The notes under the pieces are model-generated. The model ran no database searches. It saw only the letters and a list, made by a program, of their open reading frames with translations, and was not told where the DNA came from. Both the position numbers and the translations under genes were made by a program. From Neonectria sp. B-13 (Eukaryota > Ascomycota > Sordariomycetes > Hypocreales > Nectriaceae), in the NCBI GenBank assembly GCA_002682825.1, contig NOKP01000007.1:124001-188000 (forward strand): a DNA stretch of 64,000 nt, written 5' to 3'. Each line of letters opens with the position of its first letter. Positions within the stretch are counted from its first letter, which is position 1. This document shows, piece by piece, positions 1-10,925 of the stretch.

Positions 1-2
1 CA

Positions 3-164
3 GAATCAGTTCCGAGGAGAGAAAACCGGAGCCAAATTTCTGGTTCCTCGGACATGCCTACGGCAGAGGATTTACTCGGTGCCGTACCCGCTGCTAGATC
101 CAGTTCTAGTTTATCGACTTCATCACTTGGCAGATATGGGGACGAGTACGTGTTGTCTGCTTAG
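3..164 (+). CDS. possible 3' end of a gene entering from the left edge
   Basis: Frame 3 is open from the window edge to a TAG at 162-164 and gives a Ser-rich tail of about 53 residues ending in a short acidic/hydrophobic segment (GDEYVLSA). The composition suits a disordered C-terminus, and a plus-strand gene here would be convergent with the minus-strand GPI18 gene. No domain can be recognised and the open stretch is short enough to occur by chance, so this is tentative. Confidence 0.3.
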   Translation, partial: ESVPRRENRSQISGSSDMPTAEDLLGAVPAARSSSSLSTSSLGRYGDEYVLSA

Positions 165-700
165 ATTCTTGACGGGTTGCAACAAGCTAGCGAAGAGGAA
201 GATTCTACAAGAACGCGAGTGAGAGGAGGGTATGGTCTATGTGTCGTTTATTGGAGAGCACAAGGGAAAGGTTGTACTATTCTTAGTTTTTTCTGACTTG
301 GGCACGGCGCCATTGGTCAGCGGAAATTGTAATCGTTTTGTGATTATAGACAGCAGACCATAGCGACGAGTACGGGATTTGGTAGCGGAATAGTAAGAAT
401 TTCTCAACGTCTGTACTTGATCTTGCTGTGAGCTTGCGTTTGGCTGACGCCCTATGTGATGGTGTTTAGCTCAACATGATCTAAATTTGTCAAGACCAAA
501 TGTCCATCGTATTCGTGTGTAATGTATGAGATTTGTGACATCGAAACGTCGTTAACAAGGGGAAAGAAAGAGCAAAATGCGAGAAATTGACAAAATGTCT
601 TATTAACAGAACGACGCCTTTTAATCTAGTATGTAGCTGCAATACCCATTTTATATAGCACAAATATTGAAACAATGTCCTCCACTGGCGACGAGGAATC
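165..700. other. intergenic region, nothing recognised
   Basis: This gap lies between the possible gene tail at the left edge and the 3' end of GPI18. The ORFs in it are short and have no coding-like composition. It probably holds the 3' UTRs of two convergent genes. Confidence 0.6.
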
Positions 701-2045
701 CTACGCAGGCGGCAGAAACGACGCAAAGAGTCCTCCTTGTATACTCGCATACATGACAATGAAGACAGTAACGCCATACCCCCAACTTTGCCTTTGCTTG
801 TCCATCATGCAAGAAGCTACCCACCAGTACCACACCGGGTACGCAGAGGACAGGCGGCTGATGATCTGGACATGGTAGTTGGTGATTGCGAGCACAGCTA
901 GCAGTATCTGGGTTGCTGCCAATGTCCGCACGAAAGTGCGATACTGCTCATTTGTGCCAGGGCCCAGGAGTCTCAGCCCCCTAGATGGCTCTTGGAATAG
1001 GTCGATGCCTGATTTGATGAGCACGGCGAGCATTGGGCCGGCAAGCAGAAACATAGGGATCTGGTTTGGGGTCCAGTACTTGAGGAAGCCGACGTTCCTG
1101 TTTGGTCTAGTTAGGACGGAGGCTCTCGGACGGTGGAAAAGGGAAGGCTTACCAGTATTCTTCCTGCACAAAGGTATATATGCTTGGGATCAGGCGGGAG
1201 CACCAAGGCCGCAGCTCGGCTTCGGGGGAGTTGCCTCGACAATACCTCATCCACGCGACGGCTTGTGGGATGATGGCGCCGGCGGCGACGAAGAGACCGC
1301 CAACGACGGGAGCCACGAGCCTCAGCATCTTGGAGAAGCTGGGGCCATTGGCGAAGGCTAGCAAGCACTGGACGGCCTCGACGGCAAACAGGAGCCCGCC
1401 GAAGAGCCCGTTGCTGCGGAACGTGGTGGCCAGGCCGAAGACGATGCCGGCTCCGACGACGGCGGCGTTCCGGCGCAGGGTATCGGGGCCGGCTTTGAAG
1501 CTCAGGGCGAAGAGCAGGTTGCCGACGAAAGACAGGCAAGAGAAAGGGCTCTCGGCGTACGGCGCCGACAGGAACAGCCCAGCCGGCGAGAGAATGTGGA
1601 CGGCGGCTGACACAAAGGCGAGCCTCCGGTCGGCGCAGACAACGACGGTGAGCTGGTACAGGGCCAGGACGGCGACGAGGTGAGACACGTGCGCCAGGAC
1701 GATGGCGACGACGGGCTCCCAGACGCCGGTGCCGGCGCCCAGCAGACGGCCGACGGCGCGGACAAGGGCCGGAAGGCCGGCGGCGAAGGCCCACTCCTGC
1801 TCGTAGACGTAGCCGCGGCGGGCGGAGGCGACGAAGTAGAGGGCGTCCCAGCGGGTGAGGCGGGCGGCGAGGGCGGGCACGGGCGCGGCGGGTCCGTAGA
1901 CGGCGTCGAAGAAGACGGACGTCGACGTGTCGTAGTCCGGGGCGGCGGCGGCGCCGAGCGCGATGGCGAGCAGGAAGGCCTTCCAGGCCGTGAAGGCGGC
2001 AGCCAGGGAGAGGAAGGGCCGCGAGTCGGGGGCGATGAGACTCAT
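701..2045 (-). CDS. GPI18: GPI mannosyltransferase 2 (PIG-V/Gpi18 family)
   Basis: This would add the second mannose to the GPI-anchor precursor in the ER lumen, using dolichol-phosphate-mannose. Two exons, 1153-2045 and 701-1097, are joined by a 55-nt intron (GTAAGC...CAG); the junction restores EEYW-NVGF. The product is 429 aa, the usual length for the family. Hallmarks seen are RWDALYF near the N-terminus (first lumenal loop), SPAGLFLSAPYAESP and FRSNG, plus many hydrophobic segments consistent with a polytopic membrane protein. The start at 2045 is chosen because family-like sequence begins there; an in-frame ATG at 2174 would add a polar leader. It is divergent from the hydrolase gene at 2692. 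The assignment rests on motifs and topology. Confidence 0.9.
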
Positions 2046-2691
2046 GATGGCTGCTGAAGTTGGCGGAGGGAGGTTTGGGAGCCAAGTTGAGTGTGTTGTG
2101 TGTGTGGGCTGGCGAGACACGGTGGCAGCAGTATATTCACGGCTGCGGAAACTGTGGCGATGAGTTTTGGTCACCGAGGAGATAGAGATGTAATTTCCTA
2201 GCTCCTTTAATTTTCAGACTCTTAAGCATTGAGAATTATATCGAGAAACAATTTATTAGTTGAGATGCGATAGGGAGCCCAGCATGTAGTGTAACAGCCG
2301 AAGGATGTGCTCACACACTTGTGTCCTGTGTTTGTGAACATCGCTGCGACTTAGTGGGTGATGCACTAGAACCTCGACTCGTTCATCATGGGCAAGGCTG
2401 TTCAAGCTTCTGTGCCTGCCAATTGGGTATCGTGGTGCTATCAATGTTTAGTCGTGGGTTTTCGATATTCCTGTAAGTAATTTATCCTCCTCTTTGAATT
2501 GCCTAGTTGGGTAGGCATGGGTTGCTGGATGTTGCTGTTGGTAGGTATGACTCCGCGCTGACAACTAACATCAGCCGGTTCTCTTGTGGCTTCACTGCCA
2601 ACATCAACACGCCTCGGGAGTAGTCCTTGATCTAATTCTTCATAAACTACCTGTCTCAGTTCTAGTCTAAATACTTCAGAACTGTGTCGCA
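2046..2691. promoter_or_regulatory. divergent promoter between GPI18 and the hydrolase
   Basis: This 646-bp gap separates two outward-pointing start codons, so it must hold both promoters. I see no gene and no clear regulatory motif. Confidence 0.5.
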
Positions 2692-3615
2692 ATGGAGGAA
2701 CGCCCTCAACCGCCCTCCAGCCGCCCTCCTCTCGGCAAGTTCCCTCCCCCCATCGTCGTCCCTCCGCTCTCACCAACCCACGAGCTCACCATCATCTTCC
2801 TCCACGGCCGCGGCTCCAACGCGCGCAAGTTCCACGGCCCGCTGCTCGCCTCGCCCGCACCGACGTCCTCCCTCCGCGACGCCCTGCCGCACGCGCGCTT
2901 CGTCTTCCCCACGGCGCCGCTGATGCGCGCGTCCAAGTACCGCCGCTGCGTCATCCACCAGTGGTACGAGGGCACCGGCGACTGGGAGCCCGAGTCGCGC
3001 GGCGAGATGCGGCCCAGCGTCGAGCACATCCGCGGCGTCCTGCGCGACGAGGTCGAACGCCTGGGTGGCGATGCGCGGAGGGTTGTGCTGGCGGGTATCA
3101 GTCAGGGGTGTGCCATGGCGCTGACGAGCCTGTTGCTGTGGGAGGGCGATGCGCTGGGGGCTGTCGTTGTCATGTGTGGGTTCATGCCCTTGGCTTCGAG
3201 TCTGATGTCTGTCCTCGATGACGACGACGAGAAGCATCCGGACGGCGAGGATGACGGCATCGTGTTTGGGTCCGAGTCTGATTCAGGCCCCGAAGACGAC
3301 ATCTTCGAGAGGGACTCTGTCCAAGACGCCAAAACTCCCCTTGAGCGAGCCATTGACGAACTCCGCGACGAGGTTGAGATAGAACCAGTCCAGTCAACCC
3401 AGCCCTTTCCCTTCTTGTCGACTCCAATCTTCATGGGCCACGGCACAGAGGACGACAACGTTGAATACCAGCACGGACAACGCGCTGCTGAGCTACTCGC
3501 TCGGATGGGGATATCTGTTGACTTCCATACATACCCTGGCCTCGGCCATTGGTACTCCCCCGAGATGCTGGGGCATATTGTTGAGTTCCTGAACCACAAC
3601 CTGGACATATCGTAG
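2692..3615 (+). CDS. phospholipase/carboxylesterase (acyl-protein thioesterase-like) hydrolase
   Basis: An uninterrupted ORF of 307 aa with an alpha/beta-hydrolase fold of the acyl-protein thioesterase/carboxylesterase type. LHGRGS (about 38-42) forms the oxyanion-hole region. GISQG places the nucleophile at Ser137, HGTEDD gives the acid at about Asp254, and GLGHW the catalytic His286. Typical acyl-protein thioesterases are about 220-240 aa. The extra length is mainly an acidic, probably disordered insert at about residues 175-235, between the nucleophile half and the Asp/His half. The likely reaction is hydrolysis of short acyl esters or thioesters in the cytosol; the substrate cannot be read from sequence. 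The single ATG context near 2692 and the absence of a signal peptide support an intracellular protein. Confidence 0.85.
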   Translation: MEERPQPPSSRPPLGKFPPPIVVPPLSPTHELTIIFLHGRGSNARKFHGPLLASPAPTSSLRDALPHARFVFPTAPLMRASKYRRCVIHQWYEGTGDWEPESRGEMRPSVEHIRGVLRDEVERLGGDARRVVLAGISQGCAMALTSLLLWEGDALGAVVVMCGFMPLASSLMSVLDDDDEKHPDGEDDGIVFGSESDSGPEDDIFERDSVQDAKTPLERAIDELRDEVEIEPVQSTQPFPFLSTPIFMGHGTEDDNVEYQHGQRAAELLARMGISVDFHTYPGLGHWYSPEMLGHIVEFLNHNLDIS

Positions 3616-3881
3616 AAATACACGAAACCCCTATATCAAGGCTGAAGTGATGGGAGGGTACATTCCTCCAAACCTCACATAAACGTTTTGATCGACACAT
3701 AGGTGGAGATGATTGTTAAATATAGCCCATTCTATTCTGGGCGAATACATGGTGTGAGCACTCCTGGCTCATGCCATAGACAGGGACTATCCAAATCTAT
3801 CAGGCGTTTTAAGTTTCATTACATCATGACATTCCGCGGTGGGATATCCAACTCTTTCCCGAGCTTCAATCACAATCCCTT

Positions 3882-5293
3882 TTAAATCTTCACTCCGTCG
3901 AGGATCACCTTGGCCTCATCAGACGTCCACCAACTCACGCCCTTCACTCCGGGGTAGCTGAACTGGTCCATGCTGTCGGGTTTCATCTCAACACTGTAGC
4001 CAGGCTCGGTCGGGGTCGTGTAGTATCCGTCCTTGATGACGGAGGGGTGGAAGAAGTGCTCGTGCAGGTGGTCGACGTACTCGAGGACCGACAGCTTGCC
4101 CGAGACGACGACGTAGTCGATGGTGCTCAGGTGCTGCGTGTACTCGGGAAGGCCGACACCGCCCGAATGAGGCACGATGGGTATGTTGAACTTCTTGGCC
4201 ATGAGCAGCACGGCCAACACCTCATTGACACCACCCATGCGGCAGGCGTCGATTTGGCACACGTCAATGGCGCCCGTCTGGAGGAGCTGCTTGAAGATGA
4301 CTCGGTTCTGGCACATCTCGCCCGTGGCCACACCGATACCGTAGGGCTTGAGGGCTTCGCGGACGGCCTTGTGGCCCATGATGTCGTCGGGGGAGGTGGG
4401 CTCCTCGATGAACCAGGGCTTGAAGTCGGCGAGCTGCTTCATGTACTCGATGGCCTCGGGGACGGACCAGACCTGGTTGGCGTCGGTCATGAGGACGTTG
4501 CCCTTGTCGTAGCCGATGACCTCTCGGGCGATGCTGAGGCGCTTGCGATCGCGCTCAATGTCGCCGCCGACCTTGATCTTGAAGTGGCGGTAGCCGGCAT
4601 CGAGCGTCTCCTGCAGCAGGCCCTTCATCTTGTCCTCGCCGTAGCCCAGCCAGCCGGCGCTGGTGGTGTAGGCGGGGACGGCGCGGTTGTTGATGGCGTC
4701 CTGGAGGCGCTGGGGCTTGGTGGCCTCGGTCTCCTTGAGCAAGGCGATGGCCTCGTCGGGGGTGAGGGCGTCGGTGATGTAGCGGAAGTCGATACAGCGG
4801 ACGAACTCCTCGGGGCTCATGTCGGCGATGATACGCCATACGGGCTTGCCCAGCGTCTTGGCCCACAGGTCCCAGACGGCGTTGACGACGGCGCCGAGGG
4901 CGAGGTGGATGACGCCCTTCTCGGGGCCGATCCACCGAAGCTGGCTGTCGGAGACGAGGTAGCGCCAGGTCTCGCCCCAGTTGGCGACGAGGGAGGAGAG
5001 CGTCTTGCCCTGGAGGCGGTCGGCGACGTGGTTGATGGCGGCGCAGACGATGTCGTTTCCGCGGCCGATGGTGAAGGTCTAGATGACGATCAGTTGAGCT
5101 CCGTAAATGGATCAGGGAACGAGAGAAAGAAGCTTACCATGCCATGTCCGGTGAATTCGGAGTCCGTCTCGATGATGCAGTATGCCGAGGAGTAGTTTCC
5201 GGCCGTGTTCATGGCGTCGGAGCCGGTGCCGTCCAGAGAGGTCGGGAACCGAACATCGCGGGTCTTCCAGCCGGTAATGGTAATCTCAGACAT
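3882..5293 (-). CDS. LGD1: L-galactonate dehydratase
   Basis: Second enzyme of the fungal D-galacturonate (pectin) pathway: L-galactonate to 2-keto-3-deoxy-L-galactonate. Exons 5138-5293 and 3882-5078 flank a 59-nt intron; the junction reads GHGM-TFTIGRG. The product is 450 aa, the length known for fungal LGD1, and closely resembles that enzyme as I know it. Enolase-superfamily residues are all visible: base motif KIK (Lys219/Lys221), metal ligands Asp251, Glu277 and Glu306, and His356 in VPHSGG. The other pathway genes (reductase, aldolase) are not adjacent. A long empty upstream region (5294-7809) could hold a large promoter. A 382-aa plus-strand ORF over this gene is only its antisense shadow. 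Confidence 0.93.
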
Positions 5294-7809
5294 GGCGGCG
5301 GTGGTTGTGTTGAGGATGATCCGGTTGATGAGGGAAGAAGAGTAGAGAGGAGAGGGAGTATGGGAGAGAGATGGGATGTGGGGTGACGGGCGATGGCGGG
5401 GGAGGGGCCAAGTCGGATGCGAGTGTCACTGCGATTCCCAACCAAAAACACGCCTTCAACAGTTAAGATATGGAGTAAAAGTGCTCACGAGCGGCGTGAA
5501 GCAAGGCAATTATTGACAATCAGCGGGTCTGGGATATCAATGAGAGTGGCAGAGAGAGCGACCATTTGCGCAAGGCTTTCCTTTATAGCTGAAGCTCCGA
5601 AGATCGTGAGTCGGGCGAGCATGGAGTTTTTGTGGAGAAGCCATGGCCGTCGCGACACTCCGAGGTAGGCAAGAAGGGCTCCGAAGGTGCTGATTGATGG
5701 AGAAAATGATTCCGTCCACAGAGCCTGCTCCGTCGAAAGTATGGGGGAAGACAGCTCAGTTGTGTGGAGAGGTGGAGGGCTTGAGCGCCTCCAAGAGGCT
5801 CTGTTTGGTCACAGTTGGAGGAGGTTTGGGGGTTTGTGAGTTTGGGGGGACGGGCTAGGGCGCAAGTATTGTAGCACAGTCCTGTGACAGAGAGGTCTCG
5901 ACGTGCCGTGATCCGAATTCTGGAAGCGTGCCATTGTGCGATGGTGAAGATGGAGCCCCCACTACCCCCGCGCAATGCCGTCCATCCCCGTCAACCCGTG
6001 TGTCGAATGGACATGAGAGCCGGAGAAGGGAGAATCAGTTTATCCATCTAAGAAAAGCGGATGGTACCTGTCTACTAGCCTGCCAGGTAACCTAGGAGAT
6101 GCATTCGCACTACGGTAATGTCGATGTTGCTGCTACTGTACGGTTATGGATCAGGATGGCTTGGAGGTCTGCTGACTTCATCGTGCCTTGTCGGTGGCTC
6201 GTTGAACTCGCTCGCGATGGCTTCCGAGTTCTGGGCCAACCCCACGATTCGTACGATGCTTGGATGTGCACACTTTCGCACTTCGTACGATTCGTCCCAA
6301 CTTTTACCCCTCACTCGGTCATCGTCCACACTGACACCAGTATGACCAGCCTCTTGCTATTCTTAGTGAGGGGCACTGCTCACAGTGTTTTACACAGTTT
6401 CCGCTGTCGCATGTCACTGTATCTAGTTCTCCTCAAGGTAGCCATTGATTCGTCCCTTAACCTACACCCACTGTCACGGCCGAAAGCAAAGTAAAGACAA
6501 CAACCACGGCGTGAAAGTCGCGGGAAAAGCGCCCAGTCCGGCTGTTGTCTGTTGTTTGTGTTTGGGTTTCCTGCCGGACACAAGCACTACCCCGCGCGTC
6601 GCGATGCATGTCTTTCCAATTCACCGCGTGGCTGAAACTAGCCTAGCTCCTCGGCTTGTGGGAACTGGTCTTCGGCTACCGAACGCCTAGATCCTGTCCG
6701 CCGAAACCGCCAGCCGGAACCGCGATTGACGAAGCGAAGACAAACCACGGGGACGTAAAAGAAACCAGAAGCAGAAGCCGAAGCAGAAGACGCGCCCGTG
6801 GAAGCAAGCGCCTTGTTTCGCTGCCCCGCCCCGCATATCGACTCGGCCTACGGATTAGACTGCGTACTGTAGGGCGTTGGGACTTCTTGACTTGGAGTAG
6901 TCCCTGAGGCGCCGCCGCACATGACATCAGCCAACGCGCACGTCGACATGGGGCATCGAACCATGGACAACGGCTGTTGGGCTGTGGCTGGTCCCAGTTC
7001 CTGGATGGGTCGAGGTCGATGAGTCAAATTTTGGGTCCTCCTTGTTGAGGGACAGCGTGTCGGGTGCTGCAGCGAGTGTTCGCGACGACGGCTGAAGACG
7101 GAGAAGCCAATCTAGACTGAGACACAGACATTCCGGTGCTGAAAAGACAGTTCCCGAAGCGAATCTCCGAAGCAGAGGTCAGGTCGCAGGACGGACCGTC
7201 CACAGTACCTGGGACCTAGGATACACCGCGATCCAAGCGGCCAAGCCCTCCATCGGGAGTTTGCCTGGCCCCAGTCGCCAGATCCCTGTCCGCGACGCCA
7301 TGGCTCCGTCGAAACCGCTGCCAGCAAGGCACATGACGTGGGCCTCTCGTCCGCTTCCCGCGCCTGTTCATTGGTCTGCATCCTCTCTTGGGCCTTGGGC
7401 CGGGTTGGTTGGCTCCCTGTTGGGGAGGCGGTAAGGAATTGCCAGCCAGCCAGCCAGCCAGCGTTGCCCGTCGCCCGTCGCCCGTCGCCTGTCGCCCGTG
7501 CCCGGGTCGCTGCAATCTCCAATCTGCGGACTGCAACCTCTTCTTGTTTGCTTTGCATCCCGGTTTTTCTTTTCGTCATATGCTCCCTCCCATATTTACC
7601 GAGCCCTCCCAACGATTCTCGAGCACCAGGAACCGACCCAAAAACATCATCAACCCGCCAATCTCGAACCTACATACATACGCAACGCCCCTCCATCTCC
7701 AACACCCTTATTGAATGACGACCTCGCGCGCTCTCATCGCAACGTCCCTAACGAAGGCGACCATTCTGAACTCGACCCTAGAAAAAACATAAAGGACAGA
7801 CAGACGCCA
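5294..7809. other. long intergenic region with simple repeats
   Basis: This 2.5-kb stretch has no ORF with coding character. It holds the upstream region of LGD1 and the leader of the gene at 7810. At 7441-7457 there is a (GCCA)n tetranucleotide tract, followed at about 7465-7494 by a (CGTCGCC)n heptanucleotide tract. Long open frames crossing 7112-7810 are driven by these repeats and by high GC content. Confidence 0.55.
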
Positions 7810-8994
7810 ATGATGGAACAATCCCCAGCTCTCGCAAACTCCAGGAGCCAAGACCTCAAGCCCGCCCGGAGAAGGCTGCAGAAATGCCCCAAGCTCAAGG
7901 GGCACTCGGCCAAACGCGCTTCCACCGATTCCACCTCCAGCCGCAATACTGAAGCCCCTGCGCTATCGCCTCGTCGTATCCAGAGTGGCGCTCCAGACTT
8001 GAGCGACTCGAAATGGAGTCACTATCTCCGCCCCAAGACGGTCGTCGATCCCGTCGTTCCCCAACTAGAACCCGAACCAGCACACCAAGCAGTCCAGCAA
8101 CCCACCCAATGCTCGATTCCCGAATTCTCTCACCTCACCATCCGTGACTCTCCCGCCCGACCATCCCTCGACAGTTCGGACATTCCCTCCCCGGCGTCCT
8201 CGACCTCGACTACATCGACCATGCGCCGTCAAGCAAAGACCCCCGTGTTCAGAATCGGCCAACTCGAGAAGAGTGCGGCTAGAAGGAATCAAGGTGCTCT
8301 TGCAAAGAGATCGAGCGTCGAGTTGATCGCCGACCAGTACCAGGGAGCCCTAGAGTCTAGGGGTGGCCTAGACACGGAGTCAATTTACGACGATTCCCAA
8401 GCAGGGAATCAGCCGTGGCGTGTAAACGCCCTCGACGTGCCACGCAGTCTCCAGCTGCGAGACCAGCAGAGCAGACCCCGACCGACTTCCCGCACTCGCC
8501 CGGAGCCCCTGCAACAATCCAACCCTTCGCTTCAGTCAGCAACCACTCCAGAAGGCGACATGGTGGCCTTTGAAGAAGACGCCATCTACTTCAAGCCCAT
8601 CTCGTTCTCCACCGATCCTTCGCCCGAGCCCTCCCCCAGGTTCTCACAACAGTCCTTCGGTTCCTCTGCGTCATCCCGCCCTGTATCTCTGGACAACCTC
8701 AGCCTTCAGATCTGCCTTAACCTGCTCACGAGGGAATTGTTTGCCGCCGTGGAGGATGGGCCTCACCGGAATGGCTCGGACAGCGCGGCGCTCCAGGTCT
8801 GGGTGATGATTGAGGCATACGAGAAACTACGAGACCAGGTTGCGAGCATGACGGTTGGCAACGGCGAGCTTGAAAAGGTCTGCACCATCTTTGATACTTG
8901 GCTGAGTGCGCTGTATGCCATCCACGAGACCATGACATTAGGCGCGCTGCCTAGTGAGGGTGACTACGCTGGGCTGGAGGAGACATTGGACTAG
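7810..8994 (+). CDS. conserved-looking hypothetical protein, Ser/Pro-rich with a helical C-terminus
   Basis: The predicted product is 394 aa from the ATG at 7810 (MMEQSP). The frame stays open upstream to 7498, but that part is repeat-derived and unlike protein. Residues 1-300 are rich in Ser, Pro, Arg and Gln and look disordered, with many SP and RRxS-type phosphorylation-like sites. The last 100 residues are different: a compact amphipathic helical segment beginning LDNLSLQICLNLLTREL and containing Trp and conserved-looking acidic positions. That C-terminal region is probably the functional domain. I do not recognise the family. The layout suits a cytoplasmic or nuclear scaffold or regulator, but no function can be assigned. 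Confidence 0.7.
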   Translation: MMEQSPALANSRSQDLKPARRRLQKCPKLKGHSAKRASTDSTSSRNTEAPALSPRRIQSGAPDLSDSKWSHYLRPKTVVDPVVPQLEPEPAHQAVQQPTQCSIPEFSHLTIRDSPARPSLDSSDIPSPASSTSTTSTMRRQAKTPVFRIGQLEKSAARRNQGALAKRSSVELIADQYQGALESRGGLDTESIYDDSQAGNQPWRVNALDVPRSLQLRDQQSRPRPTSRTRPEPLQQSNPSLQSATTPEGDMVAFEEDAIYFKPISFSTDPSPEPSPRFSQQSFGSSASSRPVSLDNLSLQICLNLLTRELFAAVEDGPHRNGSDSAALQVWVMIEAYEKLRDQVASMTVGNGELEKVCTIFDTWLSALYAIHETMTLGALPSEGDYAGLEETLD

Positions 8995-9755
8995 GACACG
9001 GAAACATGGGAAGAAAGGGACTTGGGCAACATGGGCATTAAATGTTATCACAGGGCAACCTGTTGGTTGGGATCGGATGGACACGGAATTTGGCGTTTGA
9101 TGGCTGGGATGGGGGACAATCAAAGGGATTGTTCGGATGGCATCTGTGAAGGTACAGGATAAGCTTCGAGCTCTACATACCTAGTTAGGGAGTATCGTTA
9201 ATCGAGCCCCAAAGAGGGCACTCACCACTATGACAAAATCAAGGCGCATCAGCGTGTCACAATTGAAGCCACAGTCGTCACCGTGACAGGCACAGGGACA
9301 GGCTCAGGCACAGGCAGTCACTTGGTCTCTTTTGGAGTAAATGCTCAAAACAGGGCACAAGCGAAGATCCTTGCGACCTGGAATGCGTAGACCAATAATA
9401 ACGCGGTGCCGAGCATGTGAGCTGGCACACTGTCCACTGTATCCCGTAAGTCATTTTGACTCTTCTTGCCGATAATAACTGTGACGTACAGCCGGCAGGA
9501 TTCATCGTCATGTGAGTGCGTATCAAAGATGCAGGTTACCTGATTAGGAATATTTTGATGAATGCACTCGGCCGTGGCTTGGGAGCTTTGGTGGAGTTGA
9601 AGCTTGGTGCAAGCCTATGCCGCTAGAGAGCTGCCGTCCCGTGTGGCTGCGTCATGGGCCAAAGTTCACGCTCGAGCACAACACCACGAACGTGCATCTC
9701 CATCCAACGTCCACGACCAACCCTCCTTCGGCGACAAAACCGCCCCCACACAGCC
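8995..9755. other. intergenic region, minor repeat only
   Basis: There is no credible gene. An imperfect CAGGCA/CAGGGA hexamer run lies near 9288-9316. The region holds the 3' flank of the hypothetical gene and the RAD10 promoter. Confidence 0.5.
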
Positions 9756-10925
9756 ATGGACGACGACTACGGCGCCGACGACGAGCTGCTGGCCGCCATG
9801 GCCGCCGCCGACCCAGCGCCCGCCGTGCGCCCGCAGCCTGCCATCCAGCAGCCGACGCCGCAGCGCCTCGACCGAGCGCCGCCGTCCAACGCGAACAGCA
9901 ACAACCCGGCCGGCGCAAAGGTCGTGCAGCCGACGCCGCAGGCGCTCCCGCAGAAGCAGAGCGCCTCAGCCATCCTGGTGTCGCCGCGGCAGCGCGGGAA
10001 CCCCGTGCTGACCAGCATCCGGTCCATGCCGTGGGAGTACAGCGACATCCCCGCCGACTACGTCCTCGGGCTGAGCACCTGCGTGCTGTTCCTCAGCCTC
10101 AAATACCACCGGCTGCATCCCGAGTACATCTACACCCGCATCCGAAACCTCCAGGGGGGATACAAGCTGCGCGTGCTGCTCACCATGGTCGACATCCCCA
10201 ACCACGAAGCCTCGCTGAAGGAGCTCTCCAAGACGTCGCTCGTCAACAACGTCACCCTCGTGCTCTGCTGGTCCGCCGCCGAGGCCGCCCGCTACATTGA
10301 GCTGTACAAGAGCTACGAGAACGCCAGCTTCGGCGCCATCCGCGGCGCGCAGGCGTCCAACTACGGCGACAAGCTCGTCGAGTTTGTCACGGTGCCGAGG
10401 AGCCTGAACAAGTCGGATGCCGTGGCGCTGGTCAGCAACTTCGGCAGCCTCAAGAACGCCATCAACGCCGACACGGAGCAGCTCAGCATGCTGGGCGGCT
10501 GGGGCGGCATCAAGGTGAAGCGGTGGACGTCGGCGGTGGAGGAGCCGTTCCGGGTGAAGAAGGCGGCCAAGAAGACGGCCAAGACAACGGATCGCACGGC
10601 CAAGCTTGACCAGGCAAAGCCGCTGTCGCGAATGCCTCTGAGAGAGATGCCGTCGACGGGACCGTCCTCTCGAGATTCTCCGGCGACGGGAACGCCAACT
10701 ACGACGCGGTCGGGGCCTAGCGCAACAGCCCCGGTACCGGCACCCAGACAATTCCAGTTCATGGATGACACGGACGACGAAGACGACGACGAAGCAGCGA
10801 TGCTGGCGGCCGCCATCGAGGAGTCGAAGAAAACTGCGGCGGCGGACGTTGCGAGACAGACTAGTCAGGGCGAACTAAGCGGGGGCGTGGCAGAAGCATT
10901 GGCAAGGTTGCGAGAAAGCGGATGA
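9756..10925 (+). CDS. RAD10: DNA excision repair protein Rad10/ERCC1
   Basis: This is the non-catalytic subunit of the XPF-ERCC1 (Rad1-Rad10) endonuclease, which cuts 5' of lesions in nucleotide excision repair and acts in single-strand annealing. A single exon encodes 389 aa from the ATG at 9756 (MDDDYG). The central ERCC1 domain runs from about residue 82 (GNPVLTSIRSMPWEY) to 215. It keeps the degenerate nuclease fold with LSLKYHRLHPEYI and the aromatic ssDNA-binding stretch. A tandem helix-hairpin-helix for XPF dimerisation follows at about 218-262 (LVSNFGSLKNAI, LGGWGGIKVKR). The N-terminus is Ala/Pro/Gln-rich and disordered. The C-terminal tail is unusual: an acidic run followed by a ubiquitin-interacting-motif-like helix at about 340-358. 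Confidence 0.95.
   Translation: MDDDYGADDELLAAMAAADPAPAVRPQPAIQQPTPQRLDRAPPSNANSNNPAGAKVVQPTPQALPQKQSASAILVSPRQRGNPVLTSIRSMPWEYSDIPADYVLGLSTCVLFLSLKYHRLHPEYIYTRIRNLQGGYKLRVLLTMVDIPNHEASLKELSKTSLVNNVTLVLCWSAAEAARYIELYKSYENASFGAIRGAQASNYGDKLVEFVTVPRSLNKSDAVALVSNFGSLKNAINADTEQLSMLGGWGGIKVKRWTSAVEEPFRVKKAAKKTAKTTDRTAKLDQAKPLSRMPLREMPSTGPSSRDSPATGTPTTTRSGPSATAPVPAPRQFQFMDDTDDEDDDEAAMLAAAIEESKKTAAADVARQTSQGELSGGVAEALARLRESG

Noticed and set aside
1111..2085. 324-codon minus-strand ORF
   Set aside because: Arg/Pro-rich shadow overlapping GPI18 in another frame on the same strand.
4047..5195. 382-codon plus-strand ORF
   Set aside because: Antisense shadow of LGD1; its Val/Asp/Gly/Leu-rich product reflects codon bias of the real gene.
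7498..7809. N-terminal extension of the hypothetical protein at 7810
   Set aside because: The extension starts within simple repeats and lacks protein-like composition; two consecutive ATGs at 7810 are a better start.
9617..10300. 227-codon plus-strand ORF
   Set aside because: Out-of-frame shadow of RAD10, rich in Arg, Ala and Pro as expected from GC-rich coding DNA.
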